Shown here: positions 28,118-37,985 of the stretch, piece by piece
Position numbering within the stretch: the stretch's first letter is position 1
Layout: each line of letters begins with the position of its first letter
Source of the DNA: Bremerella sp. TYQ1
Lineage (GTDB): Bacteria; Planctomycetota; Planctomycetia; Pirellulales; Pirellulaceae
Assembly: GCF_020150455.1 (NCBI RefSeq)
Contig: NZ_CP083740.1
Location: forward strand, 1,240,001 to 1,304,000
DNA length: 64,000 nt
Direction of reading: 5' to 3'
Translations under genes and position numbers: made by a program
The notes under the pieces: model-generated
Databases searched by the model: none
Seen by the model: only the letters and a program-made list of their open reading frames with translations
What the model was told of the DNA's origin: nothing

Positions 28118-28129
28118 CCACAGAGTATC

Positions 28130-29134
28130 ATGCGCCAAATCGGTAAGCTCTCTTCCGAAACCCACGCCGCCCGGTTCGTTGACTATTTGCTGACGCTGGG
28201 CATCCACTCGAAAGCTGACCCCGCTTCCGATGGCGAGTGGACGGTCTGGATTCACGAAGAAAATCAGGTCGATCAGGCTCGTACCGAGTTGGAAGCGTTC
28301 CGGTCCAACCCCGACGACGGCCGCTATCGCCAGGCAGGCGAAGAAGCGGCCGGGATTCGGAAGATGGAGCAGCTTCGCGAACGCGAACGTCGCAAGAACG
28401 TGCATGAAGTAAAGCACCGCACCGCCCGAGTCGGCAGCGGACTGACAGGAGCCCCAGTTACCAAGGGCATCCTGATCATCTGCATCGGCGTGACGCTGCT
28501 GGGCATGTTCTTCCGCGCTCAAACGCCGCAAGATCCGCCAGGCATTGGCGACTATATTTACGCGACGCTCAGCTTTCTTTCGCCCGAAGATACTCAAGCC
28601 TATATGGTCTCTCCGGAACCGAACTCGCTTCGCACGATCGAGCGAGGACAAGTCTGGCGTTTGATCACGCCGGTCTTTCTGCATCAACGCAATGGCCGCA
28701 TGGCGCTACTGCATGTCGGTTTCAACATGTACATGATGTTCATGCTTGGTCCCATTCTGGAACGTCGCATCGGCAGCATGCACTTTCTTCTGTTGAATTT
28801 GGGACTCGCGTTGGCAAGCAATTTGGCCCAAGGGGTCATCCCCATGCTGTTGGTCGACACCGCGCTGCAGCGCTACGAGATCTATTACGGATCGGTCAAC
28901 TTCGTCGGCTATTCCGGCGTGGTGTATGGTTTGTTCGGCTACCTCTGGATGCGCTCGAACAACGATCCGACGTTCGGCCTGATGATCGCCCAATCGTCGA
29001 TCATCATCCTCATGATCTGGTTCTTCCTCTGCTGGTTCGGCGTGATGGGCGGCATCGCCAACCTGGCCCACACCGGCGGCCTGGTCGCCGGCCTGGTCAT
29101 TGGCTATATCCAAGCAATGAGCAACCGGCGGTAG
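28130..29134 (+). CDS. Rhomboid-family intramembrane serine protease
   Basis: A 334-residue membrane protease. About 110 N-terminal residues form a cytoplasmic region; the first ~60 resemble the rhomboid N-terminal cytoplasmic domain. Transmembrane segments follow from about 113. The catalytic serine sits in GYSGVVYGLFG near residue 264 (GxSG) and the histidine in NLAHTGGLVAG near 310, so the Ser-His dyad is complete. The substrate is unknown. The gene lies 12 bp after nagB. Confidence 0.9.
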   Translation: MRQIGKLSSETHAARFVDYLLTLGIHSKADPASDGEWTVWIHEENQVDQARTELEAFRSNPDDGRYRQAGEEAAGIRKMEQLRERERRKNVHEVKHRTARVGSGLTGAPVTKGILIICIGVTLLGMFFRAQTPQDPPGIGDYIYATLSFLSPEDTQAYMVSPEPNSLRTIERGQVWRLITPVFLHQRNGRMALLHVGFNMYMMFMLGPILERRIGSMHFLLLNLGLALASNLAQGVIPMLLVDTALQRYEIYYGSVNFVGYSGVVYGLFGYLWMRSNNDPTFGLMIAQSSIIILMIWFFLCWFGVMGGIANLAHTGGLVAGLVIGYIQAMSNRR

Positions 29135-29489
29135 TGCGACTGATCAAAATTCCGGCAATTTAACGCGGGAAGAGTCGCCCCTAATTGCAGCGATGTGTTT
29201 GGCAAACCTTGCTAGCGCCTATTGTACGCATTTATTGTCCAAGCATCCAACACGTTTGCGCGACTTATTGAACAGGTATTGCCAAGGTGTACACGTTTTT
29301 GGCACGTTGGGCGCCGTGCGGAATGGTCGTTTTTTGCGGCAATGATTCCGCCATGCCTCAATCGCGCAAGGGCAAGCTGCGTAACTCTCGGAAAAAACGG
29401 CCGCGGTTAAATAATTCTAGACGCGAGTACACATAAATAAGAAACTGGACGAGCTCATCGATCTTTCGCTGCCGCCGCTCGTTGACAAT
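29135..29489. other. Intergenic region after the rhomboid gene
   Basis: A 355-bp gap between converging genes. The only coding candidate is a 27-codon basic mini-ORF at 29353-29436. No RNA gene, operator or convincing terminator was recognised. Confidence 0.5.
29353..29436 (+). CDS. Candidate 27-residue, strongly basic microprotein
   Basis: ATG to TAA encodes 27 residues beginning MPQSRKGKLRNSRKKRPRLN. Eleven of the 27 are Arg or Lys, which resembles small ribosome-associated or nucleic-acid-binding peptides. There is no good ribosome-binding site upstream and I recognise no family. It may be chance. Confidence 0.25.
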   Translation: MPQSRKGKLRNSRKKRPRLNNSRREYT

Positions 29490-29987
29490 TTACTCGTTCG
29501 CGTTGGTCACATCCGCGAAGAATCTCCGCAGACCTGTAGCGGTCGGCTCCTCTTTTGCGATCCGGACCGTGTCAGCATCTTTCAGGCGGACTAGCCCTTG
29601 TTTCAGATCGAACTGAACGACCGTCGCCTCGAGGCTTTCTGGCTGAGAGAACATGACCTGATGCGTCCAGTCGGCGTCTGCTTCCTTACTGAGTAACGTG
29701 CCGGAAAAGCTGGCGTCTTCTATCAACGCCTGGCGAAAATGGACCAAGCCGGGGGCATCGGAAAGATGATACGTTTGGCCGTTCGCTTCCAGCTGCACGA
29801 GCGGGGCATAGCGGATGTTCTTGCCATTCTCGGCCCCCCAGTAAGCAATCGACGCAACCCCTTTGGACCAATGGTGCCAGACGGTGATGCCGGCCAGAAT
29901 CGCAGCAATCAGCACGATCGCGCCAACAACCAATTGGCCGGAGCCGACACGACGGGGTTCGGAAGTGGGGCTGGGGTCGCGGGGCAA
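29490..29987 (-). CDS. Hypothetical single-pass membrane protein
   Basis: A 165-residue protein I do not recognise. A polar N-terminus (1-17) is followed by one hydrophobic segment (about 18-40, LVVGAIVLIAAILAGITVW) and a soluble C-terminal region of ~125 residues with no known motif. The start is TTG, supported by AGGAG with a 6-nt spacer. It is divergent from the small gene at 30103 across about 115 bp. Confidence 0.65.
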   Translation of the reverse strand: MPRDPSPTSEPRRVGSGQLVVGAIVLIAAILAGITVWHHWSKGVASIAYWGAENGKNIRYAPLVQLEANGQTYHLSDAPGLVHFRQALIEDASFSGTLLSKEADADWTHQVMFSQPESLEATVVQFDLKQGLVRLKDADTVRIAKEEPTATGLRRFFADVTNANE

Positions 29988-30102
29988 AGTCGGCTCCTAT
30001 CGGGAATGTTCGTCACGGCTGCTCTGTTTTATACTCAATATTCGGCCGGACGTGGTGCCGGCGAACCCCAGCAGCGTGCCGAGACTCTCAAAGGATAGTC
30101 CG

Positions 30103-30333
30103 TTGCCCGATAAATTCGATCCCTACCGCGAAGCGTTAATTATCGAGGAAAAGACGATCTGGCCTGAAGAGTTGGCCGACGTTCCGCCTGAGAGCCGAGC
30201 GACGATCGCCAAACGTCTTCACGCCGACGCAGCGTCCTGCGAGCAGCTGGAATACGTTCGGCTGCACACCGGATTTTGCCGTCAGATTACGGTAACCCAG
30301 GCCGACGTGGCACGAATCGAAGCACGCAGTTAG
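30103..30333 (+). CDS. Small conserved-type hypothetical protein
   Basis: A 76-residue acidic protein starting at TTG with AAAGGA 9 nt upstream. It begins with PDKFDPYREALIIEEKTIWP and has no signal peptide, membrane segment or recognised domain. The stop is 17 bp before aroB, and the tight spacing suggests co-transcription. I infer it is real from the ribosome-binding site, codon pattern and spacing. The function is unknown. Confidence 0.6.
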   Translation: MPDKFDPYREALIIEEKTIWPEELADVPPESRATIAKRLHADAASCEQLEYVRLHTGFCRQITVTQADVARIEARS

Positions 30334-30350
30334 CCCCGGAAAGATCATTG

Positions 30351-31472
30351 ATGAGCTCCTTGAACTCGAGTCCATACGCTTCGCAAACCGTTCATGTCCC
30401 GTTGGCGGAACGCTCGTACGATATTTCGATCGGTACCGGCAACTTGGCAAACGTCGGCTCGTGGATTACTTCGCTCCGCAGTGTGACGCACGCGGTGCTG
30501 ATCAGCGACGCCAACGTGGCCAGGCACTACCAGGAAACGGTCGAATCGGCCCTGAAGGCCGAATCGATTCGTGTTACCAGCTTGGTCGTTCCCGCTGGAG
30601 AGCCGAGTAAATCGGTCTCGACTTCGCAAGAGCTGTGGGAAAAAGCACTAGCCGACCGCGTCGATCGCAAGTCGGTGGTCGTGGCGCTCGGCGGTGGGGT
30701 GATCGGCGACTTAGCCGGATTCATCGCCGCTACGATGACGCGGGGCCTCGATTTCTTCCAGATCCCGACGACACTGCTCGCCCAAGTCGATAGCAGCGTC
30801 GGCGGAAAAGTGGGAATCAATCTTCCCGCGGCGAAGAATATCGTCGGCTGCTTCTGGCAGCCGAAAGGGGTGCTGATCGATACGGCCGTACTGGAAACGC
30901 TGCCGCGCCGCGAATACCTTTCCGGCTTAGCCGAGGTTGTGAAGTATGGCGTGATTCTCGATCCCGAGTTCTTCGAGTACCTGGAAGCAAACGTTCAGCC
31001 GCTGCTCGACCGAGACGCGGCCGTGCTGCAAAAGATCATTGCCCGAAGCTGCGAACTGAAAGCCCAAGTCGTTGCCGAGGACGAACGCGAAACGACCGGC
31101 TTGCGAGCCATTTTGAATTATGGCCATACCTACTGCCACGCGTTGGAAACAGTCTCTGGCTACGGCGAATACCTCCACGGCGAGGCCGTTTCGGTCGGGA
31201 TGCTGTGTGCCTCGCGGCTAGGCGAAAAGCTGGGCGTGTTCGACTCCTCGCTCACCCAGCGGCAACACAAACTGCTCACCGCGCTCGAGCTACCTGTCGC
31301 GGTTCCGAAACTGGAGGAATCGGCCATCCTTGCCGCGATGCAGCGCGATAAGAAAGTCGAGCATGGCAAGCTGCGATTCATCGTGCCGCATTGCCTCGGA
31401 AAAGTGGTTCTGACGCCAGACGTTCCCGCGGATGTCGCCATGGAAGCGTGGACTGACGGCTACGAAAAATAG
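30351..31472 (+). CDS. aroB: 3-dehydroquinate synthase
   Basis: A 373-residue AroB, the second shikimate-pathway enzyme, which converts DAHP to 3-dehydroquinate with NAD+ and a divalent metal. Motifs: GGGVIGDLAGFIAATMTRG for NAD binding, PTTLLAQVDSSVGGKVGIN, GLAEVVKYG with the metal-binding glutamate, then NYGHTYCHALE and YLHGEAVSVGM with the histidine ligands. Length is normal. The ATG follows GGAAAG. The frame remains open 25 codons upstream into the preceding gene, but the ribosome-binding site supports this start. dprA follows after 80 bp. Confidence 0.96.
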   Translation: MSSLNSSPYASQTVHVPLAERSYDISIGTGNLANVGSWITSLRSVTHAVLISDANVARHYQETVESALKAESIRVTSLVVPAGEPSKSVSTSQELWEKALADRVDRKSVVVALGGGVIGDLAGFIAATMTRGLDFFQIPTTLLAQVDSSVGGKVGINLPAAKNIVGCFWQPKGVLIDTAVLETLPRREYLSGLAEVVKYGVILDPEFFEYLEANVQPLLDRDAAVLQKIIARSCELKAQVVAEDERETTGLRAILNYGHTYCHALETVSGYGEYLHGEAVSVGMLCASRLGEKLGVFDSSLTQRQHKLLTALELPVAVPKLEESAILAAMQRDKKVEHGKLRFIVPHCLGKVVLTPDVPADVAMEAWTDGYEK

Positions 31473-31552
31473 CCGCAGCGGTTTTTGCTCGACAGCGTCG
31501 CAGCACCCCCTATAATGGGCGACACCTGACCCATGATAGAGGTGCCACATCA

Positions 31553-32683
31553 ATGAGTTTTGCCGCTGATGATTTGACCGAAGATCCAGAGTTTCTCGCC
31601 GCGCTTCGGTTGTCGCTGAGCTCTGGGATTGGACCAGCGAAAGTGCAATCGCTGCAGGCCTATTTCGGTTCGTTGGCAGGGGCATTGTCAGCCACAGCGT
31701 CGCAGCTACAAGGCGTTTCCGGCATTGGCCCGAAAGTCGCCAAGACGATCGTTCGCGCCAACGAACTAGACATCGAGCGCGAACTGGAGCACTGCCGAGA
31801 CTTCGGCATTAAGATCCTCACACGGGAAAGCGATTCGTTCCCGGAACTGCTGAAAGAAATTCCCGACCCGCCGACGCTGCTGTTTACCAAAGGCGAGTTT
31901 CTTCCCTGCGATGAGCTTGCCGTCGCAATCGTCGGTACTCGGCATGCTACGCACTATGGGAAGAAGCAAGCCGAGCGATTCGGTTACGAGCTCGCTAAAG
32001 CAGGCTTTACTGTGGTTAGCGGGTTGGCCCGGGGAATCGATGCGGCAGCCCACAAAGGAACGCTCAAAGCAAACGGCCGCACGATCGCTTTCCTTGGAGG
32101 TGGCGTGTCGAAGATTTATCCCCCCGAACATGTGGAACTAGCCGACGACGTGGCAAAGAGTGGGGCAATCGTCAGCGAGGCAGCTCCCTTGGTCAGTCCC
32201 ATCGCCGGGGCTTTCCCGCAGCGTAATCGGCTGATTACCGGGATGAGCCTGGGCGTGGTGATTATCGAAGCAGCAGTCCGTAGCGGGGCGTTAATCTCCG
32301 CTCGCATGGCCATGGAACAAAACCGAGAGGTGTTCGCCATCCCTGGGCAAATCGATAACCCGGTCGCCCGCGGTGTGAACAGTTTGATCCGCGACGGTGC
32401 GACGTTGATTCAAAGCGTGGACGATCTCATCGAACAGCTTGGTCCGCTTCGACAACCATTGAAAGTTTCCGAAGAACAAACGGTTCTTATTCCGTCCGAA
32501 CTGAAATTGAACGAACAAGAGCAACAAGTCCTGCAGCACATCGAGTTGGCCCCGATGTCGCTGGACTCGCTCGTTAGCAAATCGAAGCTGCCGGTTCATC
32601 GCGTGTTATCGACGCTTAGCATCCTTGAAATGAAACGGCTGATCGTTCGCACCAATGGCACCACCGTACAACGTACGGCTTAG
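31553..32683 (+). CDS. dprA: DNA processing protein DprA
   Basis: A 376-residue DprA/Smf protein, which binds incoming single-stranded DNA and loads RecA during natural transformation. Domains: an N-terminal helix-hairpin-helix region (about 15-75, GIGPAKVQSL and GVSGIGPKVAK), a Rossmann-like DNA-binding core (about 80-295, AIVGTRHATHYG, VVSGLARGIDAAAHKG, AFLGGGVSKIYPPEH), and a C-terminal winged helix (about 315-376). It is complete. It converges on the DUF1501 gene with an 8-bp gap. No other competence genes are nearby. Confidence 0.96.
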   Translation: MSFAADDLTEDPEFLAALRLSLSSGIGPAKVQSLQAYFGSLAGALSATASQLQGVSGIGPKVAKTIVRANELDIERELEHCRDFGIKILTRESDSFPELLKEIPDPPTLLFTKGEFLPCDELAVAIVGTRHATHYGKKQAERFGYELAKAGFTVVSGLARGIDAAAHKGTLKANGRTIAFLGGGVSKIYPPEHVELADDVAKSGAIVSEAAPLVSPIAGAFPQRNRLITGMSLGVVIIEAAVRSGALISARMAMEQNREVFAIPGQIDNPVARGVNSLIRDGATLIQSVDDLIEQLGPLRQPLKVSEEQTVLIPSELKLNEQEQQVLQHIELAPMSLDSLVSKSKLPVHRVLSTLSILEMKRLIVRTNGTTVQRTA

Positions 32684-32691
32684 TCAGTTTA

Positions 32692-33987
32692 CTAGGCGAA
32701 CAGGGCTTTGATCGGTTGTCCGCCGTCGGTGATCGGTACCGGACGATCGCCATCGTACAAAGACTTCGCGTAATCGATTCCCATCGCGGCATGAATGGTC
32801 GCGAAGAAATCAGGCACGGAAACAGGATCGCTGACAATTTTCTTAGAAAGCTCGTCGGTTTGGCCGTAAGCCCCCGTATGTTTCAGCCCACCGCCAGCGA
32901 GTACACAAGTGAATGCCGAGCCTTGATGCCCACGTCCACCGCCACTATCGAACTCGGGTGGTCGCCCAAATTCGGTAGTAATCACGATTAACGTTTTGTC
33001 GAGCATCTTTCGGTTTTCCAGGTCCTGAATGAGCGCCGACATGGCGGTATCCATTTCCTGAATTAGCTTATGCTGTTCGAGGATGCCCCCGTTATGGACG
33101 TCCCATCCAGCCCCGTTCAGGAAGTTCAAATTGTGCGATACCTCGATGAACCGGACTCCGCGTTCCACCAATCGACGAGCAAGCAAGCAGCGCTGCCCGA
33201 ACTCGCCGCCGTATCCTTCGCGAAGTTCGTCGGCCTCGTTGTCGAGCTCGAAACTGCTCATAAAATCGGGACCACTTAGCTTCATGCTCAAGTCGATCGT
33301 CGCTTCGTAGTCTTTTAAGCGGGCCTCTTTCACTTCTGGCTGCAAACCACGAAGTTGCGTCAGGAAGCGTTCGCGGCGTTGTTGCCGCTCGCGATCGACA
33401 CCCACGGGCGGTGTCAGGCCTGCCGGGCCGCGACCAGTTTCCGTGAGATACAGATAACTGTGTTGAGCCCCCAGAAAACCAGGTCCGCGCGTCGCATTGG
33501 GATAGCCAATCAGCACATAAGCCGGAACGTTATCGGAAGCGGCACCACGCTCGTGAGCGACAATCGAGCCAATCGAAGGATAAACAATTGTCCCACTGAC
33601 AGGGCGTCCGACATGCATCCAGTTAGTCGCTGCAGCATGTTCGTCGATGACGGCATGATTGACGGTCCGAACGGCCGTAACACGGTCCATCAATGGAGCC
33701 ATTTTGGAGAGATGTTCGCACACCTCGACACCGTCGACACAAGTCGGAATTGCATCGTAATAGGCCCCTGGCTTTTTAGTCTTTGGATCTCCCTTTGCTT
33801 TCGGATCGAACGTATCGATCTGCCCCATCCCGCCGCCGAGCCAAATGGAAATGACATGTTCCACTTGCCCTTGGATGGGCTTTCCGGATGGCATCGCTCC
33901 TGCGACAGAAGTTGCCATAGCAGTTGCCGCCGACGCCGCGAGGAACTGTCGTCGATTGACGCCGGAATGTCCGTTGAATTGGGTCAT
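32692..33987 (-). CDS. DUF1501 family protein (Tat-exported)
   Basis: A 431-residue DUF1501 protein. It starts with a twin-arginine signal ([21 protein letters not shown], about 11-31), so it is probably folded before export. The fold belongs to the alkaline-phosphatase/sulfatase superfamily; [16 protein letters not shown] and [11 protein letters not shown] are typical. Its enzyme activity has not been established for the family. It follows the PSD1 gene by 48 bp on the same strand, the usual planctomycete pairing; the pair is often linked to exported glycan or sulfated polymer turnover, which is inference. Confidence 0.9.
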   Translation of the reverse strand: MTQFNGHSGVNRRQFLAASAATAMATSVAGAMPSGKPIQGQVEHVISIWLGGGMGQIDTFDPKAKGDPKTKKPGAYYDAIPTCVDGVEVCEHLSKMAPLMDRVTAVRTVNHAVIDEHAAATNWMHVGRPVSGTIVYPSIGSIVAHERGAASDNVPAYVLIGYPNATRGPGFLGAQHSYLYLTETGRGPAGLTPPVGVDRERQQRRERFLTQLRGLQPEVKEARLKDYEATIDLSMKLSGPDFMSSFELDNEADELREGYGGEFGQRCLLARRLVERGVRFIEVSHNLNFLNGAGWDVHNGGILEQHKLIQEMDTAMSALIQDLENRKMLDKTLIVITTEFGRPPEFDSGGGRGHQGSAFTCVLAGGGLKHTGAYGQTDELSKKIVSDPVSVPDFFATIHAAMGIDYAKSLYDGDRPVPITDGGQPIKALFA

Positions 33988-34035
33988 TGTCAGGCTCGTA
34001 TAGGTATGAGAATTATTTTTTCAATCGATTCGCTG

Positions 34036-37000
34036 TTAGGGCATCCAGACAAACTCGCCTAGATTCGCGACGCTCCAAACAACGTCTTCGTAAACCTCAC
34101 GCCATTCGGTTTTCAGACGTGGGTCGGCTGGTGGTCCGATTTGAGCACGACGTGCATGCTCTTGTTGAATTGTATTCGCTTCCGACCGAAGGTGATTCGA
34201 CCACGTCACGCGAGGTAAGCGTTCCCACGGCTGTGGTTCCACAATTTCGTCTTTGGCGACCAATCGCGTTTCGAAACCCTCTTTGAGCGCGGTGACAAAC
34301 AACGCACGTTCGGCATCGCGGGGAAGGCGGCTGAGAAAGCGGAGAAAGATCGAGTCGACCAGTTCCTCAGGCGAATCTGCTTCCACAGCGAGGTCGGCGA
34401 GCGGACTTTCATGAGAAGCTCGTGTGAGCCAAACCGTCATGGTCCCATTGGCAATCACCGCCGGTTGCAGGACGTTAGGTTCCGACTCTCGATCGGTCTT
34501 TGGCACCTGACGTTCAGCAGACCAGCCGAAAGCGGTCAACACATCGTCCAACACGGCAGCACGGGGAAGTGTCAGGCTGGGGCGATCTCGCTCGTTGGAA
34601 AGGCTGACCAACATCCAGGCCCGCTTCACTTTGCCGAGATTGTTTCGGTTACTGGCCGGACGACGACCATCGGGATCGAGCGTCATTCGCTCAACTTCAA
34701 TCTCTTTGCCAGCCGCTGTATAGAAAGAGTCGACAATCTGCTCGGCGGTCATTCGCCGGCGCTGCGGGGCATTAAACAGACGTCGCGTTGGGTCGGCTTC
34801 TTTTTGCTCGCCGATCGCTTCGCGCTGATAAAGGTCGGAATTCATGATCAGCCGCACGGTATGCTTCAAGTTGTAACCGTGGGCGACAAAGTCGTGCGAC
34901 AACCACTCAAGCAGTTCTGGATGGCTCGGCTTGTTACCTTCCCAATCATGCGGAGGTTCTACGATTCCGGCCCCCAGCAATCGTCGCCAAATTCGATTGA
35001 CCGCAATCCGAGGAAAGCGTTCGTTCTCTGGTGCGGTCACCAGCGTGGCGAGTCTTTCCCGCGTGTCCTTGTCGTTTTCCATATACGCGGCGAGGGCTTC
35101 GTTGTCTTCGATCCCTGTTTCCTCAGCGAATGGCCACTGCGGTTGAACCGCGACGCCAGGCTTGAGCGTCACTTCGATCAACGGTTCGCGGTCTTGGCTT
35201 TCGAAGAACGCCACAGGAACGGAACTCGACTTAGGAACCGAAAGCGGTTTACGCGCAAACATCGCGGCCAACGCATAAAGGTCTTCCTGGGTCGTGCTGT
35301 GGTATGGAGAGTCATGACAGCGAGCGCATTGCAGTTCAATTCCCAGGAATGCATTGGCAACAACATGCCCTTTGGCCGCGAAGGGAGAGTCGTTCTGAGC
35401 CGCTTTGGCGAAACCGGCACTCCCGCCATCTTCCGAGCTACCACGCATGAGCATCAACTCGGTGACCATTTGATCGAGCGGTTTGTCGTCGCGCAGTGCT
35501 TCGTAAAGAAACCAGCGGAAAGGACCACTCGCATTCGACGTCGCATTGATCAGCTTGGGGTTTTCAGCAAGGACATCTTGCCAATAGCTGACCCAATGAT
35601 CGGCCCAACGAGGATCTTCCAGAAGGCGATCAATCAGTTTGGCTCGCTTATCCGTCGATGTGTCGCTGAGGAACGCACGAACTTCTTCTTCCGTCGGAAC
35701 AACCCCAACAGTGTCGAGATAGGCCCGACGAATGAATTTCTGATCGGAAACGGTGGGAGCCAACTCAGTTTCATCTGCCGAAAGAGGTAACTCGGGCCAT
35801 TCGGCACCATCCTTGATCCAATTTTCCAGAATGGCAATCTGTTCGGCGGAAAGTCGCTTGCCCGTTGGGGGCATTCGCATATCCGCTTCGTCGTGCTTGA
35901 TGCGATGGATGAGTTCGCTGGCTTCAACATCGCCAGGCTCGATCGCAGGGCCTGAGTAACCCCCGCCGATTGCCATTTCTCTTGAATTCAGTTGCAAGCC
36001 TCCCGAGTCTTTTTCGCCATGACAACGAAAGCACTCGCTACGTAGAATAGGAAGCACTTCGGAATGAAACTTTTGGGCGTCGGCCTGAGATGTACCCTTG
36101 GTTTCTGCTTTGGCCTCTTGAATTCGGTGCTGCACGAACGCGTCGATGGCGTTGCTCGCACCGTCGATGTTTGGCACCATTGGAGCAGGATGCTCATCGG
36201 CCCAAGCGGCGGCAAGCTCGTGACGATTTTGCCAAAAGTCTTTTCGCGATCGAGCTGCACGCCAACGATTCGCGTCATCGAAGTTGGCAAGCGACGCTTC
36301 GATTCGCTCAAGTGCGTTTTCAAACGCTTCGTCGGTGAGGGGCAGGGGAGCGTCAGGACTGCCGATGGGGTTCAACACGTGGTACTGCTTTCCGTCGTTG
36401 GAAAGGATCGCTACGGTGAACTCGCCAGGTTCGGCGCGGAACTTCTTACCACCGGCCATTGTCTCGACAACAACACGATGAGTTCCCGACTTCGTGACGC
36501 GGAATGTACCTGTCGATTCATGAAGGCGATGTTCTTTGATGCGATGGCCTGGCAGCGGCGGTTCAGCTACCGGCGTGATCGGCTCTTCGCCACTTGGCGA
36601 GCCTTGCAGCGCCCCCGTTTTTGCGATCAGCTTGCCATCGACCCATAGTCGACTCAATCCCCGGGCACGAAGCAGGAACGTTCGTTCACCTTCGTCCAAC
36701 GAGACATCGGCGGCCATTCGCACGAGAACCGGGGGCTTCCAGGCATCGCGAATCCCCCAGCTGTCGTACCGCAGTGGCAAACGTGGGGTAAGAAATTCGC
36801 TGGTCTCCCAGCGCATGTTTTCCTGGGGATAGGTTTCGTCGAAATCGAGCCAACGTGTATGCGAAGCCATTCCTTCGTGGAATGTTACAGTGACTTTGTC
36901 GGCCGGAAGTTCCCCGAGCTGGGGCATCGACTCTGGCAACGGTTCTGGTTTCGGTGCATCGCCGACGCGATGGAAACGCTTACGTAACACTTCGTCTTTT

Positions 37001-37749
37001 AAAACAACCCGGTGAAGCGCGACCGCGTCGAGATACCCGCGAAACGAATTGGAAGCACTTCCCCCCATCGAGGAACCGATCCAAACGCTGTCGTCATCGA
37101 CAACAGGAGCGACCGTGGTCGGCCCAGCTTTGTCCCAGCCACCTCGAATCTTTTGGCCGTCGACCCAGCCTTCAACGCTTTCTGGTTTGCCAAATTCGTA
37201 GGTGACCGCCACATGGTGCCAGCCAGTTCGCGGAATGAAGCCATCGTTGGTCGTCCAACGATGCCAATGAGCTCCTGTCGCCGTTCGAGGTGTGGCAAAT
37301 AAGAAACTGACGCACGCTTTACCTTTGACGCCGCGAAGACGAAGGGCCCAGTTTTGGTTATCAGGAGCGAACTCAGGATTGCCGGTGCGTCCTTTTCCTA
37401 AGATGTACAGATTCTCTCCATCCTTTAGATCACGTGCATTCACCCAAGCCTCGATCGTGATTTGATCGCCGTTGGTGAAATCGAACGGACTGAGCGGACC
37501 AGGATCGTCGTAGGCGAAGTAGGCCCCTCGACCATCAAACTTAACTGCTGTATTTGTCTCGTCGAAATCAGGATAGGACGGAGGTCGTGGACCAGGAACG
37601 TCGCGATGAACTCCTCCGTGGGCAATAAGTGGAGTTTCTTCTTCGGCACCAAATTCCCACATCACAACTGGTTCGGAAGCCTCTACGCTGCTGCTGAACG
37701 CCGCGAGCATCAAACTGAATGCGAAGTAAGAAAAAAACGCGTATCGCAT
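34036..37749 (-). CDS. LamG-PSCyt1-PSCyt2(DUF1549)-PSD1(DUF1553) protein
   Basis: A 1237-residue exported protein. A signal peptide (about 1-24) precedes a LamG/concanavalin-like domain (about 30-255, with GDQITIEAWVNARD). After a carbohydrate-binding-like middle part comes a PSCyt1 domain with the haem motif CFRCH near 573, then DUF1549 with a second motif CARCH near 806, and DUF1553 from about 930 on (FPRIAVNRIWRRLLG). This cytochrome/planctomycete architecture is family-specific, and its substrate and electron partners are unknown. It forms an operon with DUF1501 and is divergent from a sulfatase gene across about 236 bp. Confidence 0.92.
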   Translation of the reverse strand: MRYAFFSYFAFSLMLAAFSSSVEASEPVVMWEFGAEEETPLIAHGGVHRDVPGPRPPSYPDFDETNTAVKFDGRGAYFAYDDPGPLSPFDFTNGDQITIEAWVNARDLKDGENLYILGKGRTGNPEFAPDNQNWALRLRGVKGKACVSFLFATPRTATGAHWHRWTTNDGFIPRTGWHHVAVTYEFGKPESVEGWVDGQKIRGGWDKAGPTTVAPVVDDDSVWIGSSMGGSASNSFRGYLDAVALHRVVLKDEVLRKRFHRVGDAPKPEPLPESMPQLGELPADKVTVTFHEGMASHTRWLDFDETYPQENMRWETSEFLTPRLPLRYDSWGIRDAWKPPVLVRMAADVSLDEGERTFLLRARGLSRLWVDGKLIAKTGALQGSPSGEEPITPVAEPPLPGHRIKEHRLHESTGTFRVTKSGTHRVVVETMAGGKKFRAEPGEFTVAILSNDGKQYHVLNPIGSPDAPLPLTDEAFENALERIEASLANFDDANRWRAARSRKDFWQNRHELAAAWADEHPAPMVPNIDGASNAIDAFVQHRIQEAKAETKGTSQADAQKFHSEVLPILRSECFRCHGEKDSGGLQLNSREMAIGGGYSGPAIEPGDVEASELIHRIKHDEADMRMPPTGKRLSAEQIAILENWIKDGAEWPELPLSADETELAPTVSDQKFIRRAYLDTVGVVPTEEEVRAFLSDTSTDKRAKLIDRLLEDPRWADHWVSYWQDVLAENPKLINATSNASGPFRWFLYEALRDDKPLDQMVTELMLMRGSSEDGGSAGFAKAAQNDSPFAAKGHVVANAFLGIELQCARCHDSPYHSTTQEDLYALAAMFARKPLSVPKSSSVPVAFFESQDREPLIEVTLKPGVAVQPQWPFAEETGIEDNEALAAYMENDKDTRERLATLVTAPENERFPRIAVNRIWRRLLGAGIVEPPHDWEGNKPSHPELLEWLSHDFVAHGYNLKHTVRLIMNSDLYQREAIGEQKEADPTRRLFNAPQRRRMTAEQIVDSFYTAAGKEIEVERMTLDPDGRRPASNRNNLGKVKRAWMLVSLSNERDRPSLTLPRAAVLDDVLTAFGWSAERQVPKTDRESEPNVLQPAVIANGTMTVWLTRASHESPLADLAVEADSPEELVDSIFLRFLSRLPRDAERALFVTALKEGFETRLVAKDEIVEPQPWERLPRVTWSNHLRSEANTIQQEHARRAQIGPPADPRLKTEWREVYEDVVWSVANLGEFVWMP

Positions 37750-37985
37750 TGGCTGAACCTATCAAGAAAGCCACAGGAGACCGGAAAAGCCTCGAATTGG
37801 CTCGGGATGTACCAGGACTGGAGGGTAAATAGGCCTCAATTAGAGGCAGTAGGAAGGAGTCTTAAATATCCATAGATTTTTTGCTTTCGTCAAGGTTTAT
37901 CGGCTAAGCTGATATCTCCAATGGTATTAAGCCCCATTCTTAGGCCATTACAGCCTAATCAAACACCCTAATCCGATCCGCCAAA

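Noticed and set aside
27521..28687. Minus-strand open frame of 388 codons across nagB and the rhomboid gene
   Set aside because: Both plus-strand genes are complete with family motifs; no recognisable domain on the other strand.
34411..35790. Long plus-strand open frame opposite the PSD1 gene
   Set aside because: It lies wholly inside a well-supported cytochrome/DUF1549 gene in another frame, with no family features; a shadow of GC-rich codon bias.
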